Shown in pieces: positions 44,101-54,969 of a stretch of DNA of 64,000 bases. The position numbers and the translations under genes are program-made. Under the pieces are notes generated by a model. That model did not search any database. It was not told the origin of the DNA and saw nothing but the letters and a program-made list of their open reading frames with translations. Each line of letters begins with the position of its first letter. Positions within the stretch are counted from its first letter, which is position 1. Source of the DNA: Turritopsis dohrnii (taxonomy: Eukaryota; Cnidaria; Hydrozoa; Anthoathecata; Oceaniidae); NCBI GenBank assembly GCA_027922465.2, contig BQMF02000023.1, forward strand, positions 744,001 through 808,000, in the 5' to 3' direction.

Positions 44101-47100
44101 GTTAGCTTCTGAGTCCGCTTTTAATAGTTGGTGTAGTTGCAAAAGTCCTACAAAATATAGAAAAAGTGAAAAAAGTCGTTACCAAATAAAAAGAAATACC
44201 TAACTGTTTGACAGACTTACCTAATATCGATTTTCCAGCACCAAAACCACCGAAAACAACCTTTTTGAGTGATGGATCATATGCAACATCTGCTTGTTCC
44301 CAAGTCAGAAAAAAAATTTATAATTTCTACGTGTTCGAAGCCCTCTTTGAGGCAACCACTTACATTTGGAAAAAGTCCAAAATCATCCGATGAAACCATC
44401 ATCGCCCCAAGAAAGCCAAACACTGATTTTACAATTCTTTGAAAACTGATTTGTTTATCAGAATTTGGCACCTGAATGCATTTTGTCAGACTCGTCATCC
44501 AATTTTTCATTCCTGATTGATAGGTATTTTGATCAATGATCAAGCAATCTTTACAGTATCTACCAACAAAATTTGGAGCAATCACAACATTCAGAAATGA
44601 GACCTGGTTTTCTTTAAGAAATCGCTTGTTATTGTATAGCAGTAATTTGATGTCTGCCCTTCCCTTTTTTTCTTCCATCGAAACTGCTTCTTCACTATCC
44701 TCCACCGTTATTCTGATGTTCATCACAAGGTTAAGCCCTGAATGCATAAATAACATTCTGTTTTCAGCGGAACTCAGATCCTCATCGGATGTGTTTAACA
44801 GTTCTTTAAGAAGCATATCATACTTCTCCTTCTTGCTAACATGAAATCGGATGTGGCTTGTCAAGTCATAATGTGGGACTAGATACAGCTTATTTCCATC
44901 CTTTACATCGAAGCATTCAAACAGCTTTGTGGCAACATCAGTATAGATTGATTTGAATTTTAAAGGTGGCATTATCATTTTATCATGGCAATCACAATAC
45001 CTATTGAAATACTTGTCACATCGATTTTCCCACTCTCCATAATCCATGTTCATTATACTTCCACCACTGAGATAGTATATTTCATTAAATTTGTTTTGGT
45101 TGAAAGAAAGAATAGATTGAACAGCTGTTACAATCTCATCACATCCATGGCTGTGTATCATGTAATCTTTTTGACATTGCTGAAAATGTTCCATACCTGC
45201 AAAACATTTGGCAAAATTTAAATGTTAGAACAGCCAATCCCAACATAGATTCACGTGCAAATGGAGTTTAAAGGTTTCTCAAAATGTTTTAGAAACGAAT
45301 CAAACGAATTGTAAATTAGAAACCACCTGTTGGAAGACGGAATTCGACCGATATGTCACTGACAACATCTCCGCGATTTATTTCAAACAAGCACTTTCTC
45401 AATTCAGACCATGACAGCAGTTTCTTCTTTAAAGCATTTGTTTTTCGCTTCGTGAAACGTTTCTTAATGCTTGCCATTGGAATTGTAATTTTGAGCATCT
45501 TGGCAAACTCTGGCCAGTCTCTACCTATCTTTGAAGTAACCATGGAACACAGCTCTTCTGAAACAGTACCACCTATAACACGTAAATTAACATTTTTTAT
45601 TCGGGATTTTAAACTGGAGTTACAATTTTGAGATGTTCAACAATAATTTGTTTCGCTTTTTGTAAAAGCTATACACATTTCCTATTCACAATATACGCAA
45701 TTCCACATTCTGTTCTGTTTAGTGGTCTACATGCATTCATGCAAATTACTATATTCATACGCTTGATATGAAGAAAACACAACTATGAACTCCCTTCGCC
45801 TGAATTTAATGATGTAGAAACGCTCCATTAGTGGAAGATATCGTCATCACGCAAACATATGTAAACAATTTTTGGGGGTGGATAGTAGACACTGTTCAAG
45901 TGCTTCCCATAGTAAGCACAAACAATGTTTCACAAGTACTCAAGCGTCTTATTACATGGAGCTTCGTTTCCAATGTAAAGATTCCCCTTAACCAATTCAA
46001 ATCTGCGTATTCTGATTGGCTGAGATTATATCATTAGCAGAGGTTCCACCGATGATCAAATCAAGGTAAAACCCCATTTTCGTCTACTCAATCATTGCTG
46101 AAAATTGTTTTTATTGGTAAAAAAGGTAAAAGATATAAAAAACAATCCAATAACTATCCAACTCCGCCTCCCTTTCATATGATAATTTCAGAATAACTAT
46201 CATGAATTGTCTCATAGCGAAATCAAATTAAAGAAAATTATAAGCAAACAATTAACGTTGTGTAATTGTTTGATAAAATACTGGTAAATTTTTAACTGGA
46301 CTTCAACATACCTCCATAATCTCGCATCTTTTCCATACTTAACCCATCATCCGTCTTTTCAATTGGCTTCAACTGTACTGCAAAAACATTTAAATTTTAT
46401 TTCAACAGGATGTAAAGTTTTGGAATAAAGAGATTCGTTATTTATGATAATGCTCTCATGTGAAATAAGGACTAAAGGCCTCACTAAATACTTTGTTTAT
46501 TAAAAAAGAGTCATGTGAGTGGTTTCTTGGTACAGCTAGGTGTATATGTGAGGCTCCAGAGGATTTTGATACAAACAATAAAACGTTATATGAATAACGT
46601 TATAACGTGAAAAAGAACAAAATGAAATAACAATAAAAATTGTCAAAGTAGCATTATTAACAAAAGAATAAGGTTATGTAACTATATAAAGTTTTAGGGC
46701 TTGTTATCGAAATCCCCGGGGGCGTCACATATTATATTTTGGTTCTCATTTGTTATTTCCACTCTGATGGCTGGCTCCCATTCCCTTGAAAGGGGTTTCC
46801 ATCTTTTATAAATGACTTTCATCCATCATAACAATATCAAAATTCTTCAACTCACTTTGAAATAAAGCAAATTCACCCGCCAAATCTAAAAATGAATTGT
46901 AGACAAATTTTGGGCTGATGTATCTATGTGCATATGTGTCTGTAACTTGATCTTTCCGTAGAGGAACAATCTTGATCTAATATAACAAACCATTGATTAC
47001 TTACTGGACATTGATTCGTTCTGCAAGGTAATAGCAGATTCCAAAGCAGCAATCCTTCGCACAATATCTTTTCCATCTTCACCAAGATTTGTAAGTTCTA

Positions 47101-47865
47101 AGTTATGTGATTGAGTGTCTTCTTTAACCGCATCAATCAACTTTGAGAGTTCTTCAATGTTTCTTCTGTTTTCATCTACTTTGTTTAATTCCATATCATC
47201 GAGTTTGTCCTCCACATCAGAGAGATTCGCTTCCACATCAGCGAGTTTCTCTTCAAGCAAGGTGACCATTTTAGATGTGTACAACTTAAGCGATCCTGAT
47301 TCTAACTCTTGACATAATGCCATGTTGTTGTAACCCAATCCAAGTAAAACAAACTCGATTCTTTTCCAAAGCCCAGTGAACTGATTGGCAGTTTTCAGGT
47401 CTTGTAGAGACCCATGCTTGACGTCATTTCTCAAATTTCGAGCTCGAATGACGAATGAGGCTAGACTGCAATCAGAGTTTTTTGGAATTGAATCCCAGCC
47501 GTCAGTTGGTTCAGTTAGGTTATTGCAATGTCGGATAGCAATTGCTATTGATGTAATATCCCAGTCTTTGGAGTTGACTTTTCCAGAGTTGCTAGGACAC
47601 AGAATTTCCCATTGGAATGGTTTGACAATACGAGAAAGTTTTTTCTTATATGCCTTTCGAAAAGTCGACATGTGATTGTGAAGTTGAGTTTCGTCGTCAG
47701 TAATTCCGACATAGCTTGTATCCTTTCCATAGTTATGAAACACGTACAATAGCGCGTCTTTTACACAAATCTCGACAGCAAGGTTCACTCGAATCCAGTA
47801 TGTACAATCTGGTAATGTTTTGGAGGGCCATGTTGATGATTGAGGAAGTGAAATCATTTTTAACC
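41199..47865 (-). CDS. HEPN - coiled coil - Death - SF1/UvrD-like NTPase - FN3 protein
   Basis: Multi-exon gene read on the minus strand. Exons: about 47865-47005 (HEPN, coiled coil), 46377-46312, 45572-45327 (Death), 45196 to about 44221 (unknown domain then Walker A), 44147-42338 (NTPase), 42243-41978 (FN3), 41818-41733, 41663-41607, 41528-41487 and 41372-41199 (stop TAG). All junctions have GT-AG borders and matching phases, which supports one protein of about 1,500 residues. The single problem is before Walker A, where the frame changes (see the 44221-45196 entry). A further 5' exon may lie at about 47931-47996. Known roles of the parts: HEPN domains with R-x4-H cut RNA, Death domains join signalling complexes, UvrD-type NTPases move on nucleic acid. 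The combination suggests an innate immune sensor/effector; this is inference. Confidence 0.8.
41978..42243 (-). CDS. FN3 exon of the HEPN/Death/NTPase gene
   Basis: About 88 residues with a fibronectin III pattern: VQHLQCWCVGKDSCKLSW, W-x-x-V, GDLEIGREYLFAVYSFS. It joins the NTPase exon with the split codon CC/G and the next exon with G/GT. The small exons after it (41818-41733, 41663-41607, 41528-41487, 41372-41199) encode a polar tail without a recognised domain. Confidence 0.75.
42338..44147 (-). CDS. UvrD/SF1-like NTPase exon
   Basis: One 1.8-kb exon. In its 602-residue reading (from 44142) degenerate SF1A motifs occur in order: II as HFIFEEYDLED (about 86-95), IV as LDIHMRSTESIFQFN (about 157-170), V as DFKGSKGLECAEAIVFI (about 471-487) and VI as MISRCTQELFIIL (about 501-513). 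Compare UvrD motifs DExQD, NYRS, HxxKGLEF and VAxTRA. Motif II is EEYD rather than DExQD and motif VI lacks the usual Thr-Arg-Ala, so activity is uncertain. A Glu/Gln-rich acidic insert (about 263-295) separates the two halves. Confidence 0.75.
44221..45196 (-). CDS. Unknown domain plus Walker A segment, frame change inside
   Basis: The exon opens GT/ATG-GAA after the acceptor TTTTGCAG at 45196 and runs about 280 residues with no domain I can name (blocks GRADIKLLLYN and CKDCLIIDQ). The frame that carries the P-loop (VVFGGFGAGKSIL, donor GTAAGT at 44220) is different. Two readings: a one-base slip in the A8 run of the + strand (about 44311-44318), which would keep LTWEQADVAYD, a good SF1 Q-motif, just before the P-loop; or an intron from GTAAGT (44363) to an AG near 44256, which would drop that Q-motif. 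I prefer the slip, either a real mutation or an assembly error. Confidence 0.6.
45327..45572 (-). CDS. Death-like domain exon
   Basis: About 82 residues, phases G/GT at both ends. VSEELCSMVTSKIGRDWPEF then AKMLKI has the helix 1-2 pattern of Death domains (xxxIGxDWxxLAxxLxI). KKKLLSWSELRKCLF resembles helix 4-5 with the usual Trp. The acidic helix is replaced by a very basic one (KKRFTKRKTNALKKK). Assignment by pattern; a profile search would settle it. Confidence 0.6.
45573..46311 (-). other. Intron between Death and linker exons
   Basis: 740 bp. Open frames here (for example 45831-46037 on +) show no exon character. Confidence 0.5.
46312..46377 (-). CDS. Linker exon of the HEPN/Death/NTPase gene
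   Basis: 66 bp, 22 residues (IQLKPIEKTDDG...), acceptor TTTTTGCAG, donor GTATGT. It links the HEPN and Death exons in phase. Confidence 0.6.
46378..47004 (-). other. Intron after the HEPN exon
   Basis: Strong donor GTAAGT at 47004 and acceptor TTTTTGCAG at 46378. No repeat or exon seen inside. Confidence 0.5.
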
Positions 47866-47878
47866 ATACTCGTGTCAA
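47005..47878 (-). CDS. DZIP3-like HEPN exon with coiled coil
   Basis: About 290 residues. The first 200 match the DZIP3/hRUL138-type HEPN fold: WIRVNLAVEICVKDALLYVF, then YVGITDDETQL, WEILCPSNSGK, WDITSIAIAIRHC, GWDSIP and the catalytic-type R-N-x3-H motif RNDVKH (47414-47431). HEPN ribonucleases use this R and H for metal-free RNA cutting. Residues about 205-290 are a coiled coil (SKMVTLLEEKLADVEANL...). The true exon start is unclear; an AG at about 47865 is in phase with a possible upstream exon ending GAT-G at about 47931. Confidence 0.78.
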
Positions 47879-48000
47879 TTTGCACCTTCAAGCAAGGAAA
47901 TAGATATTGATATAATAAGCGGATTTTTACTACCATCTTTAGGTTCGTTTTGATCCGGGGCTTGAGTGAACTCCCGTCCGTTCAGAGAATAACTGTAGCA

Positions 48001-48579
48001 CAACTTATCAGACAAAATATTTTTATTAGAAATGAAAGGTCTACTTTCTTGTTAGGTCGAACACAAACTTAATACGATAGTAAAAGACAGGTGGCATCAT
48101 CGTGACGTCACATACTTAAAGCTCTTAACGCTCGTCAGAGGTGTGTCTTGAAATGTTTGTGAGAGACCTATAAAGGAGTTGCTGACTTTTGACAAAATTT
48201 GATATTAGTGACGTCATTGTGAGGTCATAGGTCTAATTGCAAATTCTTGAGACAGTATACTGAGATTGTTTACTCAAACCATCAACAAAACAACCGCAAC
48301 GTATAAATAAACATAGCAAGAAAACATAATTTTTGAATTAACACACCGGATTGAATCCAGACTGTTATACGTCTGTTGATTATTTCTTCACAAACTGATC
48401 GTGCGATTTATGTTTTACGATTTATGATTTATGTTTTACTTGCCTTAATATAACATTTTTATATCTTTATCATACTGCCATGTATTAAGGTATGAGTAAG
48501 GGGGAAAAAAGTGTTTTTGTTTTTTTAATTACCCATGATGTTTATTTTTGGAAAGCTTACTTACATCTCTAAAACCCCA
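48001..48579. other. Upstream flank of the HEPN gene
   Basis: May contain further 5' exons or the promoter of the minus-strand gene; none could be assigned. Confidence 0.4.
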
Positions 48580-48581
48580 TG

Positions 48582-48612
<31 letters not shown>

Positions 48613-50345
48613 TCGTTTGCTAAAATTGCTTAGACATATTACTTTTGTGTTGTTTTAGTGAAGTGAACGACAAGGATTTTGGAGCACAGCTTGAAATCTG
48701 AAAGTTTGCCAACCATGTATTTTATTTTTGCATATGTTTTAGCTCTTTTAATCTTTCATTCAATAAATTTTATTCTTTCCACAGATTTTTGGCGGATCTT
48801 TCCTTAAAAAGATTTTAGAGGACATGTAATTGGATTTCTGTGTATGCAAAAAATTGTTACAAATTGTCGTTCTTCGTGTTTTTCTTCTTCTTTAACTGTC
48901 CAAACCTAGTGTGATCATGATCAATAAAACCTTTTTATATTTTTTTCTTGCTTTTTTATGTAAACTTTGGCTATTTGGTAAGCGCCGCAAGGTAGCTGAT
49001 CTTTCATTTCCCCGTGTCTGTCAGTCCGTCCGTCCGTGTGTGTGTAAGATCGCAGTTGTTCACGCCCCAGTTATACGCCCGTTGTTGCTAACTTTAAATT
49101 TTTCAGTTCAAAATCAGAAGGTTTCAAGCACGATGTTGATTTTTGATTTTTGTGTGACGAAGTAAATATATTACAATACAAAAAGAGTTCTCTTCATTCG
49201 AGTGAATGAATAAATTATTCGTTTTAATGCGCCATCTCCCCACCCTTTTTTTAACGTAGTGCATTCTGGGAGAGAAACGCTGCTAAAACTTATCAACAAG
49301 AACCAAGACTTACATGGTTCCTCTTACAGTCAAATTAGATTTTACAGATGCAAATATATAACAACAGTACTAACCTATGTTGAAGTGTATTGAATCAAAG
49401 CATTAACAACCATGTATCCTAATTGGATGAGATAAAAATTATGGAAGAAAAAGTCAGGCAAGTTGCATAGAGTATTTATCTAATGCCACTCAAATTGTTT
49501 TCTTTTTCGCCTCCAAAACATATTATCTATATTTAAAGATAAGATGTTAGCTAGCATACCTTGAGGGAAGACTAGATGATTCTTACTGAATTATTCTATT
49601 TCATAGTGTTCTTAGCCATTTTAAGGTCATTTATATATAACTTTTTGTTCATTTAAAATTTCATGCTACAAAATTGAAGTGTTTAACTATACATATACAG
49701 TATATATACATACAGTTTAGTAATTTTTTTAAGAACAATACAACCTCTTTTATAAAACAGGTTTCAACATTTCTGTTTGTTGTCATCATTAGTAATAAAA
49801 TTAAATTTCAAGTGAATCGTATATTGATATGATAAGAAATGTACCTCACATTATTATGTTCATGTTCAGTACTGCGGAACACACTATATCGCCTGATTTC
49901 AAGTAAGGGACTCACGAATAGAGTCATTCGGAATAAACAGATCATGAAATTTTAATAGTTCTTGATATGAAGGACCGACAAATTTTGAACAATGCGTTAT
50001 CATCTGAAACGAACAAACTTCTAAAACGCCTTCAAGTGTTGAACTTTAACGAGTGTTCATCTAAAACGACTCGACGACTTGAATGTCGACTTATTGTGAA
50101 CCGCGTTAACATCTAAAACGATTCGACGACTTGACAAACGAGATTTTGGCGCCGAATTAACTTCATAGCATGTCACCAACCGAATACGGGCTTACCAGAT
50201 ACTAATCAAACTGTATTTTAACTCGTTATTTTTCTTTAGCAAAGTGGTTGTGATCTTTGAGCATAAAGTTCGCGCTGAACTTAAGGCCTATGGGCCTCTT
50301 GTTTTTGTTTTAAATCAAAGTTTGAAACCCAGATTTCTAATGGAT
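48580..50345 (+). repeat. Dispersed repeat, family D, copy 2 (interrupted)
   Basis: Starts with (CAT)n and follows copy 1 (24443-25060) through GAAGTGAACGACAAGGATTTT and TTTTTGGCGGATC to GGCTATTT. It is then split by a 1.3-kb insertion and resumes as TTTTTGTTTTAAATCAAAGT. Confidence 0.65.
48977..50301 (+). mobile_element. Helitron-like insertion ending in hairpin plus CTTG
   Basis: Defined by comparison with the empty site in family D copy 1 (GGCTATTTTTTG). It begins GGTAAGCGCCGCAAGG, has a TCCG/TGTG microsatellite, and ends AAGGCCTATGGGCCTCTTG, whose AGGCC/GGCCT stem is followed by CTTG. Insertion between Ts without another duplication fits the Helitron2/Helentron type. No protein is encoded. 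Confidence 0.65.
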
Positions 50346-50511
50346 TATTGGCCTTAATTTTATTTTTTGGAAATTTTTTTTTTTTTGGTTTGCAATTTTA
50401 AGCTGTTTGAAATCGGCATCCTGTTTACATGAGAAATTTCGATACGGTCTTGGCGAGTTTTGGCGAGTAAAAATCGAAACAATAGATTTACTAGTTTCTA
50501 GCTCTCTCTAC

Positions 50512-50911
50512 GAGTGCGTTGACATGAGAGCCGTACTGAAATCACCCCAGTTTGAGATTTCAGTACGGGTATAAATATTTCCCTGCATAATGGCATAAAT
50601 TTAGCATATTCTACATTTTTATTTCAGATGTGCCAGCAAAATTTAATTAATATGCGCATACTTGTTATCACATTTTATGACAATGGATAAAACAATGAAA
50701 TGTGAAAACTTCACACCTTTCCAAGCCTTATCGAAATTTCAAACCTATTTGAGAAGTATTTTTGAAATCATCATGGGTAAAATTTAAGTATGGACGTTAT
50801 CATGTAAACATCGTTGAAGGTTTGACCAAGAACCGTACTGAAATAAGAATAAGGGAGGATTGAAATTTCAAACCGGTTTAAAATCAGTTCGGCTCTCATG
50901 TAAACGCACTC
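50512..50911. mobile_element. 400-bp MITE
   Basis: The ends GAGTGCGTTGACATGAGAGC and GCTCTCATGTAAACGCACTC are inverted repeats with further matching inside (CGTACTGA). The duplication is not clear. A partial relative (CCTGTTTACATGAGAAATTT) lies at about 50419. Confidence 0.65.
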
Positions 50912-51729
50912 TAAGTTACTCTTCGTTATCAGCTAGGCCTAAGTAGCAATAATACCTTTTAAGAATATGTAAATAAGGTTTAACTACGAAATACCTGAAA
51001 TTATTCGCTACAAACAAAAGAAATATACATTATGCGTGAACTACAACCATGTAGACAGGGATATTTTGAAGTAAGAAAACTGGCGACACGTGTGACCAAT
51101 TGATATTTGGTCCTTAGATGGTCAGGTTTCAATTTCCACTTGATACTTTTTCCAGTTGTCACGTGACGCGACGTCATAGTTTTAAGCAAGGTGCAAAAAG
51201 GAAGTCAAATTGCAAAAATTTTGTACCATTTGAAAGGGCATCAAAAATACTTAGAAAAGGATTTTGGACCCACACTTTGAACTTCTATTTAAAACAGAAA
51301 AGTAGACATGATAGAAAACAAACAAGAAAACATATAAAAAGGTTTTAAAAGTCCCTTGTGGTGAATCTTCTTCTTATTAACTATAAAGGGAACTTTCGAA
51401 GCACGAGACATACCAACAACAAAATCCTAATTTCATATCAAATGATACTTTAAATTGAAGTTCATCTTCTGTAATTGAAGTTCTCATTTCCGTATTTAAT
51501 ATTACAATAAGATCTATTTACTCTGGAATAAGTGGTAAAATACCAAAAATACTTGTATCATGAATGTATTTTTGCTCCGTTCTTACATTACAGTTTAAGC
51601 AGTTTTAAAAGGGAATCTCACAGACGGATGAGAAGCAAGGATGAGGGGGAGAAGTCTAGAAGTGTTTTCAAGTGCAATTTGATCTCTACACTTTTAATTT
51701 AAATTATTTTATTTTTCTATTTTATGCAG

Positions 51730-51905
51730 GGATCAGCATTCGTAGTGCTTTATTTCATTCTCTTCACTCTCCATCCGAAAATGTCGCCGTAAGTAAGCAA
51801 TCACGAAGAATGTTACTCAAAATAGCTCAACTTCTTAAAATAAATCCAATAAGTTCTATCGACGTTTTACCAACGTTTGAATATCTGATAGACTTACAAA
51901 TATGA
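51730..51905 (+). CDS. Possible terminal exon of an unknown gene
   Basis: Follows a good acceptor (TATTTTATGCAG) and reads ISIRSALFHSLHSPSENV, then SRRMLLKIAQLLKI and LPTFEYLIDLQI before TGA. Composition is protein-like, but no family is recognised and no upstream exon was found. It could be chance. Confidence 0.3.
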
Positions 51906-54156
51906 TGTCGGACTAAAAAATATTTCTAAATCGAAATTTACATTTTCACGATAACTGCTGCTGAAAATAAATTTCATTTTTGAAAACACCACATTTCCCT
52001 GACATAAGTTTTTGCTTGAAGAGAGTAAAAATGTATAGCATGGCAGCAGAAAACTTTATTAAAAGAAGTTAAGCTGCACGAAAAATTTGCCCTTACGACA
52101 AAAATTAAAAAGGTGACATTCTTGTTAAGATGGAATTTAAAAATTTTCAACTCAGTACAGGTATGTCATGGTATGTCAAAATGTCCGACATATTTTTTTG
52201 AAGAAACTTTCAAGTTTCTTACCAATTGGCCAATCCCAGATTAGTATTATCTCCTTAATACTTTGCATTGCAGTGTGGTCATTGTATTCAGTATTTGGGA
52301 GATAATTGCAATCCAGAAACGGTGAAGATATACATAGTACTACTTTGAACTAGCGCTCATTTTCTTAAAGGCTCTCTCGCTCTTTCTCCTGAAAATAAGG
52401 TTTTCTAATAAACGCTCCTTCATACAAACTGCACGATATCCCCCATATTTGTTGTTTCGCGTTCTTGTTTCCCTGACTGTTGAGAAGAAGTGGAAAGAAA
52501 GTGTAGTGTAGTTTCTATGCTGTTGAAACAAGAGAGTATTGTTTACGTCAAATGTCAGTTTTGTAATAAACGCCCCCTTAAAGTTTGAGAACTTTATTGG
52601 AAATAATATGGAAATTATCAAAAATCATTTTAGGCGTAGAAACTGAGAGCCAGCAGAAATTTAAAAATTCCTCAATTTATTTTGTAATAGAATCTTATGT
52701 AGAAAAATATGCGTGTTTTTCGAAAAAATAAAAAACAATTTTTTATAATATATTCATAAAACCAAAACTCCACTCGAAAGTAGATCTATGAAAGCCTTAA
52801 TTTACAGGTATTGTAGACAGCTAACAAGTGTAACAGATAATCGGACCGGTTGAAGTTATAAGGTCAGAAGTGATAACATTTGTTAACGACTAAAAAGTGT
52901 ATTTTAATTTCAATTGTCAAAGTGTTTTGAGTTACTAAAAGTAACATAAATTCCAACATTATGTAGACAACATTTGAATAATACCACTTACTAATGAATT
53001 AGGTGATTAGATATATTACATAAAAAACCCCGTGTTTTTAATGTTTGTCATGTAAAACTTTAAAACATTTTAAAGTTTGATAGCCTTAGTCTACTTTTCC
53101 AATACTCTGAAGCGTAGGCTAAAAATTGCCATTTCGATCGGAGTGATGGGAAGAGCAATATGATCAAGACACGGAGTTTTGATGTTTTAATACAAATTTC
53201 GCGTGAAGAACCAATCTTATTCTATTGGAACCGCTGAGGTAAATTCATTATTATAATCAGAAAAAGCAAATATTGACTAAACTATATATTTTTGGGAAAC
53301 GTAAAATCTTAAAAATAAAAATAAAAATTGAAAATCGCAACGAACAAACAAATAATTAAAAGGTAGTTACATTTGAAAGGACTCTTTTTTTCTGACATAC
53401 TGTAGCTTAGGGAAAGTGATATTCCTTGTTGTGGCATTTTGACGATTTTGCACACTGAAAACATCTGACCTTTATAGAAAGAACACCAGTAATAACATTC
53501 AAGACATAAAAAAGTGTAAAAAACAACACAACCACACTTATCTTCAGCTTTTGATATTATTGTACAAAACAAACACAAGCGAAGCAAAATCTTTAACTCA
53601 AGATCTCTTACCTTTTAAGTAAATGGACAAAGAATATTGAAAAAACAAGAAAAGTGAGGATTGAAGTTACATCGAAGTAAAGTATGGAACTGTGACTTAC
53701 TAGAGAAAAGGAATTCTTTCAAAATGGCTCTTATCACTTATATCAAAATCCAGTCGTCAGGTCATTCCTGCTGAAAAAGTTCGATTTTCTCTCGCACACA
53801 AACCAACAAGACACTTGTTTCAATCATGGAAGAATAATGTTGTTAGAATTAAAATGTCAGACAATATTGTACTGGTGAAGAAACATGAAACTGAACTTTC
53901 GGATATTCGCGTGGTTTCGAAACTCTTTTTTACGTCACCGAAACTGCAGCTACTGCAGATTTGGCACCGTTAAATACAATGTGATTATTTCAACGCTTGA
54001 AAAATACTGATATACAGTTAGAATATATATTTCTATAAAATCTTAAAAAATTTTTTAAAAATAATCACTGCCTTCCATTATCCATTGTCATTAACTGGAG
54101 CGTCGGCTTTGTCATGTGGTCTAATGGAAGAAGTATGCTGCACGAAAAAAATGGAG
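51906..54156. other. Intergenic, no gene seen
   Basis: Fragments with AATAAACGC (about 52405 and 52567, inverse-like pair) may be remains of a small inverted-repeat element. Otherwise AT-rich, non-coding. Confidence 0.5.
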
Positions 54157-54158
54157 TA

Positions 54159-54969
54159 CAGTGGAACCTCTAAAAGCGGCCACTTTGGGGGACCCAGCTT
54201 AGTGGCCGTTGCATTAAAGGTGACCGATGTATGGAGGTTTTAAATGAATATACTTTTTTATCAAAAAGACTGGTCGGGAGAGGTGGGAGGGGCATAAAGA
54301 ATGATTCATGATCAAAATAAACACAAGTAAATACATGTATCTTATCAGTACAATCTACAATCATGTTACAACTTTTTACTGAAATAATCTGTTACTATTT
54401 TTTGTGAAACATTATTGAGCCTAAGTGCTTCAAGTCGTAGTGTGACAAGATTCAAAGCACTTATTAAGTCAGCACCACCTAATGTTTCACAAAAGTTGTT
54501 CAAATCATCTACAAAAGATAAGGCTGCTTGACTTGACTTTATTTTTAACTCTGGTCGTTCAATATCAAAATCATCCTCAACTTCTCCTGGTGGTTCTATC
54601 TCGTCATCACCTTCGATCGCGCAACGAATTGCTGTTTCTCTCAAGTTCTCCTTCCAGTTCGTGGAATGTATATCGACTGTGTCTACTGATGTCACTCCAT
54701 CTTCGTCTTCATTTAGGTAGGAGTGATGATAACAATTTTTTTATATTTCCTTTTATTTGCTTGCATAAAGATTTTTCTGACCGTTAATAGAGGTAAAATT
54801 AGACATTTGGACAATAGAAAGTGACCGTTTGGCCGTTGATTGGAGGTGACCGATGTATGGAGGTTTTTTTATAAGAGTTTGACAATAAATTCGGCAGGGA
54901 CTTTCTTTTCCGGCCGCTTATCAGGAGTTGACCGATGTATGGAGGTGACCGTTAATAGAGGTTCCACTG
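54159..54969. mobile_element. pogo/Tigger-type element remnant
   Basis: The ends CAGTGGAACCTCTAAAAGC and GTTAATAGAGGTTCCACTG are inverted repeats bordered by TA (54157-54158 and 54970-54971), the typical Tigger form. 811 bp; it retains only the 3' end of a transposase on the minus strand. Confidence 0.8.
54366..54695 (-). pseudogene. C-terminal fragment of a pogo/Tigger transposase
   Basis: About 109 residues: an acidic linker (EGDDEIEPPGEVEDDFDIE), a helical part (FVDDLNNFCETLGG...LEALRL) and the end QKIVTDYFSKKL. Tigger-type transposases end with such a helix and an ITDFF-like tail. QKIVTDYF fits the PCNA-binding pattern Q-x2-h-x2-a-a, and PCNA binding by pogo transposase is established. 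The catalytic core is absent. Confidence 0.6.

Noticed and set aside
51118..51348. 76-residue plus-strand open frame as an upstream exon of the 51.7-kb exon
   Set aside because: No donor in phase and no protein-like pattern.
52340..52621. 93-residue open frame on the minus strand
   Set aside because: It lies in a region with AATAAACGC inverted pieces that look like an old small transposon; no domain pattern.
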